Assembly: GCF_030372275.1 (NCBI RefSeq)
Contig: NZ_JAUDDJ010000012.1
Reading direction: 5' to 3' (one strand)
Length of the DNA: 64,000 bases
From: Lawsonibacter sp900766145
Lineage (GTDB): Bacteria > Bacillota > Clostridia > Oscillospirales > Oscillospiraceae
The notes below the pieces were generated by a model. That model was given only the letters and a program-made list of their open reading frames with translations. It ran no database searches and was not told where the DNA came from. Every line of letters starts with the position of its first letter. The stretch's first letter is position 1. Position numbers and translations under genes: made by a program. Of the stretch, positions 39,529-48,030 are shown in pieces.

Positions 39529-41502
39529 ATGACAGACGCACAAGAGATCCTGGAGCTGCGCCGTGAGCTCAACCAGGCCAACTACGAATACTACGTCAAG
39601 GACGACCCCACCATGTCCGACTACGACTACGACCACAAGCTGCGCCGCCTGGAGGAGCTGGAGGGGGCCCACCCGGAGCTGGTGACCCCCGACTCGCCCA
39701 CCCAGCGGGTGGGGGGCAAGGCCCTGGAGTCCTTCCAGCAGGTGACCCACCGGGTGCCTCTGGAGTCCCTCCAGGACGTATTTGACTTTGACGAGCTGCG
39801 GGCCTTCGACCAGCGGGTGCGGGGGGTGGAGCCAAACGTGGCCTACTCGGTGGAGCCCAAGGTGGACGGCCTGTCCGTGGCTTTGGAGTACCAGGACGGC
39901 CAGTTCGTCCGGGGAGCCACCCGAGGTGACGGCCTGGTGGGTGAGGACGTGACGGAGAATTTAAAGACTGTCAAGTCTATCCCCTTGTCCGTCCCTGATG
40001 TACCTGGGACTCTCATCGTCAGGGGCGAGGTCTATATGCCCAAGAAAGTGTTCCACGCCCTCAACGAGGAACGGGAAAAGCGGGGAGAGGCCTTGTTTGC
40101 CAACCCCCGCAACGCCGCCGCCGGATCACTCCGGCAGCTGGACCCGAAGATTGCCGCCCAGCGTCGGCTGGACATTGCGGTGTTCAACATCCAGTGGGCG
40201 GAGAACGAGGAGTTCCACAGCCACACGGAGGGCCTCAACTACCTGGCCTCCAAGGGCTTTAAAGTGATTCCCCATGTCATCTGTTCCACCATCGAAGAGG
40301 CGGTAGAGCAGGTGTCCGCCATCGGCGAGGGCCGGGAGAATTATCCCTTTGACATCGACGGGGCAGTCATTAAGGTGGACGATCTGGCCCAGCGCCAGAC
40401 CTTGGGCTCTACGGCCAAATTTCCCCGGTGGGCCGCCGCCTATAAGTATCCCCCGGAGGTAAAGCCTTCCCGCCTTACCGACATTGTGATTCAAGTGGGC
40501 CGCACCGGCGTGCTCACCCCCAAGGCGGTGCTGGAGCCGGTGCGCCTGGCGGGCACCACGGTGACCAATGCTACCCTCCACAACCAGGATTTTATCACGG
40601 AAAAGGACATCCGCATTGGCGACACGGTGCTGGTGCGCAAGGCGGGGGAGATCATCCCCGAGGTACTGTCCGTGGTGATGGACAAGCGGCCCGCCGACGC
40701 CGTGCCCTACCGCTTCCCGCAGGTGTGCCCCGAGTGCGGCGCGCCGGTGGCCCGGGACGAGGACGGGGCCCACATCCGCTGTACCGGAGCTGAGTGCCCC
40801 GCCCAGCTGCTGCGCAATCTGGCCCACTTTGCCAGCCGGGACGCCATGGACATCGAGGGCCTTGGCATCGCGGTGGTGGAGAACCTGGTGAAGGCGGGCC
40901 TGGTGAAGACACCCGGCGACCTCTATTTCCTCCACGAGGAGGACGTGGCCGAGCTGGAGCGCATGGGCAAGAAGTCGGCCCAGAACCTGCTCTCCGCCAT
41001 CGAGAAGTCCAAGAGCCAGGACCTGTCCCGGCTGCTCTTCGCCTTTGGCATCCGCCAGGTGGGGCAGAAGGCGGGCAAGATTCTGGCCCAGCGCTTCGGT
41101 TCTCTGGACAACCTCCAGGCGGCCACCGCGGAGGAGCTTACCCAGGTGGACGACATCGGGGCCATCACCGCCCAAAGTATCGTGGACTGGTTTGCCAGCC
41201 CCCAGAGCCAGCACCTTATTGCCCGTCTCAAAGAGGCTGGGGTAAACATGCAGGCCGAGCAGAAGGGGGAGGACCAGCGCTTTGCGGGCAAAACCTTTGT
41301 GCTCACCGGCACTTTGGACCGCTTCACCCGTGCCGAGGCCACCAAGATGATCGAAGACCGGGGCGGCAAGGCCGCCGGGTCCGTGTCCAAAAAGACCACC
41401 TATGTGGTGGCGGGGGAGGCCGCCGGATCCAAGCTCCGAAAGGCCCAGGAGCTGGGCGTGCCCGTGCTGACCCAGGAGGAATTTCTGGCCCTGATGGAGT
41501 GA
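39529..41502 (+). CDS. ligA: NAD-dependent DNA ligase
   Basis: This 657-residue protein has the adenylation lysine Lys111 in EPKVDGLSVAL, an OB fold, a zinc finger (CPECGAP, then CTGAECPAQ), helix-hairpin-helix repeats and a C-terminal BRCT domain from about residue 585. It seals nicks in replication and repair. An AAGGGAGG ribosome site precedes the ATG. Confidence 0.97.
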   Translation: MTDAQEILELRRELNQANYEYYVKDDPTMSDYDYDHKLRRLEELEGAHPELVTPDSPTQRVGGKALESFQQVTHRVPLESLQDVFDFDELRAFDQRVRGVEPNVAYSVEPKVDGLSVALEYQDGQFVRGATRGDGLVGEDVTENLKTVKSIPLSVPDVPGTLIVRGEVYMPKKVFHALNEEREKRGEALFANPRNAAAGSLRQLDPKIAAQRRLDIAVFNIQWAENEEFHSHTEGLNYLASKGFKVIPHVICSTIEEAVEQVSAIGEGRENYPFDIDGAVIKVDDLAQRQTLGSTAKFPRWAAAYKYPPEVKPSRLTDIVIQVGRTGVLTPKAVLEPVRLAGTTVTNATLHNQDFITEKDIRIGDTVLVRKAGEIIPEVLSVVMDKRPADAVPYRFPQVCPECGAPVARDEDGAHIRCTGAECPAQLLRNLAHFASRDAMDIEGLGIAVVENLVKAGLVKTPGDLYFLHEEDVAELERMGKKSAQNLLSAIEKSKSQDLSRLLFAFGIRQVGQKAGKILAQRFGSLDNLQAATAEELTQVDDIGAITAQSIVDWFASPQSQHLIARLKEAGVNMQAEQKGEDQRFAGKTFVLTGTLDRFTRAEATKMIEDRGGKAAGSVSKKTTYVVAGEAAGSKLRKAQELGVPVLTQEEFLALME

Positions 41503-41504
41503 CC

Positions 41505-41533
41505 TTGTTTCTCCTGGTAAAATGTGCTATACT
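41505..41533 (+). promoter_or_regulatory. Promoter of the EamA transporter gene
   Basis: TTGTTT (41505-41510), 17-bp spacer, TATACT (41528-41533). Confidence 0.6.
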
Positions 41534-41566
41534 GAACCATATCAAAATAGGAAGAAGGGGGCTGCC

Positions 41567-42520
41567 ATGGGGGCAAAAAAAGGTTACTTTTATATTGTTG
41601 TCACCATCATCATGTTCACCTCCTATGAGGTGGTGCTGAAATTTATCTCTGGCCAGCTCAACTCCATGCAGCTGACCCTGTGCCGGTTTTCGGTGGGCTT
41701 TCTCATTTTGCTGCCCCTGGCCCTGCACACCTTAAAAAAGAGGGGAGAGCGGCTGGACGGTAAGAGCATTGCCTACTTTGCCCTGCTGGGCCTTCTGGGC
41801 ATTGCCCTGAGTATGCCCATCCTCCACGTGTCGGTGAACTACGCCGGCTCGTCGGTGGCGGCTGTGCTTTTTAGCTGCAACCCGGTATTTGTCACCTTTT
41901 TGGCCTTCTTTTTGCTGAAGGAGCCCATTTTGCCCCGGCATATCGCCGCCCTGGTGCTGGAGGTGGCGGGCACCATCGCCATCATCAACCCCTTCCACAC
42001 CTCGGTGAACCTGCTGGGAACGGGGCTGGCTCTGCTGTCCACCATCCTGTTTTCCTTCTACGGAGTCATGGGCAAGCGCAAGTGCGCCCAGTACGGCGGG
42101 GCAGTGGTCACCTGCTTTAGCTTCTTCTTCGGCAGCCTGATTCTGCTGGTGCTTATTCTTCTGTCCCACATTCCTGCCCTGGCCCAGATGCTCACCGGGG
42201 CAGGGCTGGCGGAGTTTGCCAACATCCCCATCTTTGCCGGGTACACCCTGCAAAACCTGCCCTATGTGCTGTTTGTCTCTGTGGGCGTGGCCGGCATCGG
42301 CTTTTGCTGCTATTTCCTTGCCATGGAGTACCAGCCCGCCAGCGTGGTCTCCCTGGTCTACTTCTTCAAGCCGGCCCTGGCGCCGGTCATGGCCTGGATG
42401 ATCCACGGGGAGGTTATCTCCCAGAACATGCTGGTGGGCATCGTGCTTATTGTGGCCGGTTCCCTGTGCGCCATCATCCCGGGTATTCTGGAATCCAAAC
42501 GAGTTTCTGTACGCAAGTAA
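41567..42520 (+). CDS. DMT superfamily (EamA) transporter
   Basis: This 317-residue membrane protein has ten predicted helices in two EamA halves; the second half carries the conserved YFLAMEYQPASVVSLVYFFKP region. The start at 41567 follows GAAGGGGG; an upstream in-frame ATG at 41522 overlaps the promoter. EamA transporters export amino acids or metabolites; the substrate is unknown. Confidence 0.88.
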   Translation: MGAKKGYFYIVVTIIMFTSYEVVLKFISGQLNSMQLTLCRFSVGFLILLPLALHTLKKRGERLDGKSIAYFALLGLLGIALSMPILHVSVNYAGSSVAAVLFSCNPVFVTFLAFFLLKEPILPRHIAALVLEVAGTIAIINPFHTSVNLLGTGLALLSTILFSFYGVMGKRKCAQYGGAVVTCFSFFFGSLILLVLILLSHIPALAQMLTGAGLAEFANIPIFAGYTLQNLPYVLFVSVGVAGIGFCCYFLAMEYQPASVVSLVYFFKPALAPVMAWMIHGEVISQNMLVGIVLIVAGSLCAIIPGILESKRVSVRK

Positions 42521-42552
42521 GTTATTTTACATAATGAGTGAGGGGAAAAATC

Positions 42553-43683
42553 ATGTCCGTATCCAAAGTTTATTTTACTGATTTTCACACCGAGGCCTTC
42601 GGCGATGGTCTGCCCACCAAGCTGAAAAAGCTGATCAAGCGGGCCGGTATCGCCGATCTGGACCTGGAGGGTAAGTTTGTCGCCATCAAGATGCACTTCG
42701 GTGAGCTGGGCAATATCAGCTATCTGCGGCCCAACTACGCCCGGGCGGTGGTGGACGTGGTGAAGGAGCTGGGCGGCAAGCCCTTCCTTACCGACTGCAA
42801 CACTATGTACCCCGGCAGCCGGAAGAACGCCCTGGAGCACCTGGAGTGTGCCTGGCAGAACGGCTTTACGCCTCTGACCGTGGGCTGCCCCATCCTCATC
42901 GGCGACGGCCTGAAGGGCACTGACGACGTGGAGGTGCCCGTGGTAGGCGGTGAGTACGTGGAGAAGGCCAAGATCGGCCGGGCGGTGATGGACGCTGACG
43001 TGTTTATCTCCCTGACTCACTTCAAGGGCCACGAGATGACCGGCTTTGGCGGCACTATCAAGAACATCGGCATGGGCTGCGGTTCCCGGGCCGGTAAGAC
43101 CGAGCAGCACGCCAGCGGCAAGCCCCAGATCAACCCCGAGCTGTGCCGGGGCTGCACCCGCTGCCAGAAGGAGTGCGCCAACGGCGGCCTGGTCTTTGAC
43201 AAGGAAGCACGGAAGATGACCGTGGACCAGAACAACTGCGTAGGCTGCGGCCGCTGCCTTGGCGCCTGCAACTTTGACGCCATCTACTTTGTCAACGACA
43301 ACGCCAACTCCACTTTGAACTGCCGCATGGCCGAGTACACCAAGGCGGTGCTGGACGGCCGTCCCAACTTCCATATTTCTCTGGTGGTGGATGTGTCTCC
43401 CAACTGCGACTGCCACGGGGAGAACGACATTCCCATCCTGCCCAACATTGGCATGTTTGCCTCCTTTGACCCCCTGGCCCTGGATCAGGCCTGCGTGGAC
43501 GCCTGCCTGGCGGCTCAGCCTATGCCCGGCAGCCAGCTGGCCAAGCACCTGGCCGACCCCAACTTCCACGACCACCACGACCACTTCACCAACTCCACCC
43601 CCGAGTCGGAGTGGAAGAGCTGTCTGGAGCACGCGGCCAAGATTGGCCTGGGCTCTCGGGAGTATGAGCTGATTAAAATGTAA
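42553..43683 (+). CDS. DUF362 domain ferredoxin-like protein
   Basis: This 376-residue protein has a DUF362 domain (FGELGNISYLRPNYARAV, then FKGHEMTGFGG) with an inserted pair of 4Fe-4S motifs, CRGCTRCQKEC near residue 199 and CVGCGRCLGAC near 228. It is likely an iron-sulfur electron-transfer or maturation protein of the cytoplasm. The start at 42553 is chosen over a GTG at 42538 because GAGGGG lies just upstream. Confidence 0.9.
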   Translation: MSVSKVYFTDFHTEAFGDGLPTKLKKLIKRAGIADLDLEGKFVAIKMHFGELGNISYLRPNYARAVVDVVKELGGKPFLTDCNTMYPGSRKNALEHLECAWQNGFTPLTVGCPILIGDGLKGTDDVEVPVVGGEYVEKAKIGRAVMDADVFISLTHFKGHEMTGFGGTIKNIGMGCGSRAGKTEQHASGKPQINPELCRGCTRCQKECANGGLVFDKEARKMTVDQNNCVGCGRCLGACNFDAIYFVNDNANSTLNCRMAEYTKAVLDGRPNFHISLVVDVSPNCDCHGENDIPILPNIGMFASFDPLALDQACVDACLAAQPMPGSQLAKHLADPNFHDHHDHFTNSTPESEWKSCLEHAAKIGLGSREYELIKM

Positions 43684-43696
43684 AGGCTAAAAACTT

Positions 43697-43728
43697 GCCC
43701 CGTCCGGCACCGCCGGGCGGGGCGTTTT
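43697..43728 (+). terminator. Rho-independent terminator
   Basis: GCCCCG-T-CCGGC / GCCGG-G-CGGGGC hairpin followed by GTTTTC. Confidence 0.85.
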
Positions 43729-43731
43729 CTG

Positions 43732-43760
43732 TTTACTTTGTTCCGAAAGTCTGGTACAAT
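43732..43760 (+). promoter_or_regulatory. radA promoter
   Basis: TTTACT (43732-43737), 17-bp spacer, TACAAT (43755-43760), 24 bases before the radA ATG. Confidence 0.7.
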
Positions 43761-43783
43761 CAGAGGGCAAAGGGAGGCTACCC

Positions 43784-45154
43784 ATGAAAGAGAAGATCCT
43801 TTATTATTGTACGGAATGCGGAAATGAGACCCCCAAGTGGCAGGGCAAGTGCCCGGCCTGCGGGGCCTGGAATACCATCGTGGAGCGCCCGGCGGAGAAG
43901 GCCTCCAAAAAGGGGCCGGTACGCGCCGTGGGCAGCGGACTGGGAGTGGCGGTAAACCGCCCCAAGCCCATCGCCCAGGTGGAGACCACCGACGAGCTGC
44001 GCTTTCCTACCGGAATGGGAGAGCTGGACCGGGTGCTGGGCGGGGGAGCCGTGAAGGGCTCCCTGGTGCTGGTGGGCGGTGCGCCGGGCATCGGCAAGTC
44101 CACACTGATGCTCCAGATCTGCGGCTCCCTGTGCCGGTTTGCCAATGTGCTGTATGTGTCCGGCGAGGAGTCCGAGCGGCAGATCAAGCTGCGGGCCGAG
44201 CGGCTGAAAGTGGGCGGGGAGGGGTTGTACCTCCTGTCCGAAACAAGCCTGGACAACCTGGTGGACGCGGTCCACGAATTAAAGCCCGACATCCTGATTG
44301 TCGACTCCATCCAGACCCTGTATCACGGGGACCTGTCTGCCTCGCCGGGCAGCGTGAGCCAGGTGAAGGAGTGCACCATGGCCCTGATGCAGCTGGCAAA
44401 AGGGGAGGGGCTCACCATCTTTGTCATCGGCCACGTGAACAAGGAGGGCTCTATCGCCGGCCCCAAGGTGCTGGAGCACATGGTGGACTGCGTCCTGTAC
44501 TTCGAGGGCGAGCGGCACATGTCCTATCGAATCCTCCGGGCCGCCAAAAACCGCTTTGGCGCCACCAATGAGATTGGCGTGTTTGAAATGGAGGACGGCG
44601 GGCTCAGCGAGGTGCCCAACCCCTCAGAGACCCTGCTGGCCGGACGGCCGGAGGGTGTGCCCGGCTCCTGCGTCACCTGCGTGATGGAGGGCGTGCGGCC
44701 GGTATTGGCCGAGGTGCAGGCCCTGGTGGTGCCCAGCAGTCTGGGCAACCCCCGGCGGGTGAGCAACGGCTTTGAGTATAACCGGGCCATGCTGCTGCTG
44801 GCGGTGCTGGAAAAGCGGGGCGGCCTGCTGCTGGGGAACTGCGACGCCTATTTGAACGTCATCGGCGGCCTGTCGTTGGACGAGCCCGCCGCAGACCTGG
44901 CCGCCATGATGGCCATGGCGTCCAGCTTTCGGGACAAGCCGGTGCCCAGCGACCTGGCCGCTATTGGTGAGGTAGGACTAACTGGAGAGCTGCGTGCCGT
45001 GAACACCTTGGGGCAGAGGCTGTCCGAGGTGCGGCGGCTGGGCTTTACCAAGTGCCTGATCCCCAAGCGGACCCAGGGGAAGCTGGTGGTGCCCGAGGGG
45101 CTGGAGCTCATCCGGGTGGCCAACATCCGGGAGGCTCTGGCGGCCTTGCTGTAA
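43784..45154 (+). CDS. radA: DNA repair protein RadA
   Basis: This 456-residue protein has the N-terminal zinc finger (YCTECGNETPKWQGKCPACG), Walker A GGAPGIGKST near residue 98, the RadA motif KNRFGATNEIGVFEM near 249 and a C-terminal Lon-like domain. RadA is a RecA-like motor promoting branch migration in recombination. It has its own promoter. Confidence 0.96.
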   Translation: MKEKILYYCTECGNETPKWQGKCPACGAWNTIVERPAEKASKKGPVRAVGSGLGVAVNRPKPIAQVETTDELRFPTGMGELDRVLGGGAVKGSLVLVGGAPGIGKSTLMLQICGSLCRFANVLYVSGEESERQIKLRAERLKVGGEGLYLLSETSLDNLVDAVHELKPDILIVDSIQTLYHGDLSASPGSVSQVKECTMALMQLAKGEGLTIFVIGHVNKEGSIAGPKVLEHMVDCVLYFEGERHMSYRILRAAKNRFGATNEIGVFEMEDGGLSEVPNPSETLLAGRPEGVPGSCVTCVMEGVRPVLAEVQALVVPSSLGNPRRVSNGFEYNRAMLLLAVLEKRGGLLLGNCDAYLNVIGGLSLDEPAADLAAMMAMASSFRDKPVPSDLAAIGEVGLTGELRAVNTLGQRLSEVRRLGFTKCLIPKRTQGKLVVPEGLELIRVANIREALAALL

Positions 45155-45283
45155 GGGCTGCGAGACCACCGGCACAAAGTTGACACAGCCATGTCCGGGC
45201 CAGCCCCAGGAGCCGGCCCGGACCAATTCACATAGCCCGTCCCGCTGATAGACGCAGGGGTCGGTGCAGTGGATCAAACTCAT
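44978..45283 (-). CDS. Small Cys-motif protein overlapping radA antisense
   Basis: The first 40 residues (MSLIHCTDPCVYQRDGLCELV...GHGCVNFVP) match a widespread Clostridia family of about 45-residue proteins with a CxxxCxYQxDGxC pattern, sometimes misnamed as a dehydratase. A GGAGGTG ribosome site precedes it. Here the frame continues to about 101 residues, running antisense through the last 177 bases of radA; the extra part is probably incidental. Confidence 0.55.
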   Translation of the reverse strand: MSLIHCTDPCVYQRDGLCELVRAGSWGWPGHGCVNFVPVVSQPLQQGRQSLPDVGHPDELQPLGHHQLPLGPLGDQALGKAQPPHLGQPLPQGVHGTQLSS

Positions 45284-45401
45284 GGACACACACCTCCAAA
45301 AAACGGGTGTCCAAAGTATGTCCGCTGCGCCGCCAGTTTATCCGGCAGGACAGATCATCCGAAAGGAGGGGCCGCGGGGCCCATATTCAGGTAAATTTAT
45401 A

Positions 45402-45429
45402 AGTCAACAAAATGAAAATTTTGTTGACT
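45402..45429. other. 28-bp perfectly symmetric dif-like site upstream of the Xer gene
   Basis: Two 11-bp arms, AGTCAACAAAA and TTTTGTTGACT, are exact inverse complements around the 6-bp centre TGAAAA, giving the 11-6-11 layout of dif sites. The right arm agrees with the B. subtilis XerD arm TTATGTAAACT at 8 of 11 positions. It lies 80 bp before a Xer-type recombinase gene. An operator is the alternative. The rest of 45290-45509 shows no gene. Confidence 0.45.
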
Positions 45430-45509
45430 AGAGTGGAGGCTGAAACGGCCTCTGCCCTGGATTTGCCCGATTTTGGCCGGTTTCCGGCCATCCCGGCGGA
45501 CGCCACACT

Positions 45510-46538
45510 ATGATAGATTATCGCACCGAAGCACCACCCATTTTACGTGATTTCCTCGTCTACCACGAGACCATTCAGGGCCACTCCCGGGCCACGGTCG
45601 ACGAATACTTCCTGGACCTGCGCAGCTTTTTCCGATTTCTCAAGCTGGACAAAGGCCGCGTGTCCAAGGATACGCCGTTTGATGAGATCTCCATTGACGA
45701 CGTGGATCTGGATCTGGTCCGCGGCGTCACGCTCAGCGACGTGTACGCCTACATGAATTACTTGTCCCGGGACCGCGCGGTCCATCCCAACAGCGCTGAC
45801 GCCCACTACGGCTTGGCGCCTGCCGCCCGAGCCCGCAAAGCCGCCGCCATCCGTTCCTTTTATAAATATCTCTCCAGCAAGGCCAAACTCATCTCCGAAA
45901 ACCCCATGCAGGATCTGGACGCGCCCCGGCTGAAAAAAACGCTGCCACGTTACCTGAATCTGGATGAGAGCGTGGAACTGCTGGACCATGTGGACGGCCC
46001 CAACCAGGTACGGGATTACTGTATCCTAACTCTGTTTCTCAACTGCGGCCTGCGAATCTCTGAGCTCATCGGCCTCAACGTCACCGACGTGCGTGGCGAT
46101 CAGCTGCGGGTGTTAGGCAAGGGTAACAAAGAGCGTGTTCTCTTTTTAAATGAGGCCTGCCGCTCCGCTCTGGACGACTGGATGACCGAGCGCTCCACCT
46201 TGACCCTGCTGGATCAGAACGCCCTGTTTGTTACCCCACGCAACCGGAAACGGATCACCCGGGCGGCGGTCCACAAGCTGGTAAAAAAGCACCTGTCCGC
46301 CGCCGGGCTGGACAGCACCAAGTACTCCTCCCATAAGCTGCGCCACACCGCCGCCACCCTGATGCTACAAAACGGCGTGGATGTGCGCACCCTCCAGGAG
46401 GTGCTGGGCCACGACCACCTGAACACCACCCAGATCTACACCCACGTAGATAACGACGACCTGCGCACCGCCGCCCGGGCCAATCCTCTGGCCAAGGTGC
46501 GGAAAACAGCAAAAGAGAAGCAAAAAGACGCAGAATAA
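45510..46538 (+). CDS. Tyrosine recombinase, XerC/XerD-like
   Basis: This 342-residue protein has a SAM-like N-terminal DNA-binding domain and the catalytic set Arg182 in CGLRISEL, HKLRHT near residue 275, GHDHLNTTQ near 300 and nucleophile Tyr310. It has a longer N-terminal half than E. coli XerC/D, as in the Clostridia-specific core family. It likely resolves chromosome dimers. A dif-like palindrome lies just upstream, an arrangement known for single-recombinase XerS and XerH systems. Confidence 0.9.
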   Translation: MIDYRTEAPPILRDFLVYHETIQGHSRATVDEYFLDLRSFFRFLKLDKGRVSKDTPFDEISIDDVDLDLVRGVTLSDVYAYMNYLSRDRAVHPNSADAHYGLAPAARARKAAAIRSFYKYLSSKAKLISENPMQDLDAPRLKKTLPRYLNLDESVELLDHVDGPNQVRDYCILTLFLNCGLRISELIGLNVTDVRGDQLRVLGKGNKERVLFLNEACRSALDDWMTERSTLTLLDQNALFVTPRNRKRITRAAVHKLVKKHLSAAGLDSTKYSSHKLRHTAATLMLQNGVDVRTLQEVLGHDHLNTTQIYTHVDNDDLRTAARANPLAKVRKTAKEKQKDAE

Positions 46539-46546
46539 GCAAAAAT

Positions 46547-46582
46547 GCGCCGGAAACTTGGAAAAACCCAAGTTTCCGGCGC
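46547..46582. repeat. Hairpin repeat/terminator, copy right of xer
   Basis: GCGCCGGAAACTTGG and CCAAGTTTCCGGCGC pair perfectly around AAAAAC. It lies between two convergent genes and can act as a terminator. A sister hairpin, differing by a paired A-T to G-C change, lies at 47966-48002 on the other side of the nhaC gene. Confidence 0.75.
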
Positions 46583-46666
46583 GTTCCCTCTTCCCTATCC
46601 CCTTTTACATGTTACCTTCTCCGCGCCCAGCCGCCACAGGGGCAGCAGGTAGAGGAAAAAGGCAAA

Positions 46667-47893
46667 TCAGATGCTGGTGATGGGTGCGCCTGCCGAAGCC
46701 AGGGGCACGCCTCCGGCGATGGACCAGGGGATCAGCGGCGCCACCACCACCGCCGTGTTTTCCAGGGCGATAGCGGTCTCCTCCCGGCTGGGCTGGGTGT
46801 CCTGGCACAGCTGGTGGGTCAGGATGATGGCCAGGGTCTGGTTGCAGGCAATGGCAGAAGCAAAGACGCTGGTGACCAGCATGGCTCCGTAGGGAGTGAT
46901 GCGGCGGCTCAGAGCCAGAATGGACTGCTGAAGTCCGTCCAACAGCCCGGTTTTCTGGAAGATGCCGGAGTAGGCTGAGGAGATACAGATGATGGCCGCC
47001 ACCTTCACCATAGAACTGACGCCGCCGCCGTTGAGCATGGCACCCACGGCCTCCTCCCTGGCCTGGTAGCCCAGCAGGGAAAAGCGGAGCAACGCCCCAG
47101 GCGAAAGCTGCTGGAGAAACAGAACGATGGGAATGGCAGAGAGAATGCTGGCCCCCATGGCCCACTTCACCGGCACCCGGCACAGGGCCAGGGCAAAGAT
47201 CACCAGGGCGGGCAGAAGAGCGATCCAGTGCAGGTGGAATTCCGTCTCAAACACAGCGGCCAGGTCCAGAGAGGTCTGGGTGTGCGGAGTAGCCACGCCC
47301 ACAAAGAGGTACAGCAAGCTGGTTACCAGAAAGGGTACCCAGGAGGTGCGCAGCATGCCCCGAATGTTATCAAAAATGTTGGTTTGGGTGAGCTCGGAGA
47401 CCAGCAGGGCGCTAGTAGACACCGGAGAGCACCGGTCCCCGAAAAACACGCCGGAGAGCACTGCTCCCCCCACCAGAACGGTGGGAACCTCCATGGCCGC
47501 CCCAAGAGTGGCGCAGATGACGCCCATAGTGGCCGCCGTGCCGAAGGAGGTGCCGGTGAGCACCGACACCAGACAGTTGAGCAAAAAGGTCATGAGCAGA
47601 AACACCGAGGGGCGGATAAAGGGCGTGGTGTAGCTGATAATGGCCGGGATGGTGCCCGCGGCCCGCCACAGGGCAGTGAGTACACCAATAAGGAGAAATG
47701 TAATCAGAATATTGCGGGAGGTTTTGACTCCATCCAGACACATCTTTCCCAGCTCACGCCAGCCGTAGCCCCGTCTGCGGCCATAGGCCAGGAAAATAGC
47801 CAAACCTACCACCAGGGCGTACAGAATGGACCAGTTCAGCGCCACGCACACCACCAGGACGGCACAAAACAGCACCAGTGTCACCGTCTCCAA
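46667..47893 (-). CDS. Na+/H+ antiporter NhaC family protein with premature in-frame TGA
   Basis: This is a 408-residue NhaC-type membrane protein (TGTSFGTAATMGV near residue 113, FFGDRCSPVSTSA near 150, late VVVAPLIPWSIAGGVPLASAGAPITSI). After the TGA at 46669-46667 the same frame continues for 24 codons as a hydrophobic helix (FAFFLYLLPLW) and basic tail to a TAG at 46592. The final helix therefore looks cut off by a nonsense codon. Function is uncertain without it. Confidence 0.85.
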   Translation of the reverse strand: METVTLVLFCAVLVVCVALNWSILYALVVGLAIFLAYGRRRGYGWRELGKMCLDGVKTSRNILITFLLIGVLTALWRAAGTIPAIISYTTPFIRPSVFLLMTFLLNCLVSVLTGTSFGTAATMGVICATLGAAMEVPTVLVGGAVLSGVFFGDRCSPVSTSALLVSELTQTNIFDNIRGMLRTSWVPFLVTSLLYLFVGVATPHTQTSLDLAAVFETEFHLHWIALLPALVIFALALCRVPVKWAMGASILSAIPIVLFLQQLSPGALLRFSLLGYQAREEAVGAMLNGGGVSSMVKVAAIICISSAYSGIFQKTGLLDGLQQSILALSRRITPYGAMLVTSVFASAIACNQTLAIILTHQLCQDTQPSREETAIALENTAVVVAPLIPWSIAGGVPLASAGAPITSI

Positions 47894-47965
47894 GTCTCTA
47901 TCTCCCCTCTCTTACCGATTAGCATAGCACAGTTGACACAAAATGAAAAGAGGACAGACGCGACC

Positions 47966-48002
47966 GCGCCGGGAACTTGAAGTACATCCAAGTTCCCGGC
48001 GC
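47966..48002. repeat. Hairpin repeat, copy upstream of nhaC
   Basis: GCGCCGGGAACTTG and CAAGTTCCCGGCGC pair around a 9-base loop. It is the covarying sister of 46547-46582. It lies just beyond the end of the anti-sigma-type gene and may terminate it. Confidence 0.7.
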
Positions 48003-48030
48003 GTAGAATGTTAAATATGGTAGGTTTTTG

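Noticed and set aside
45402..45429. Palindrome read as a terminator
   Set aside because: No T-run follows and no gene on either strand ends directly before it; a site for a protein is more likely.
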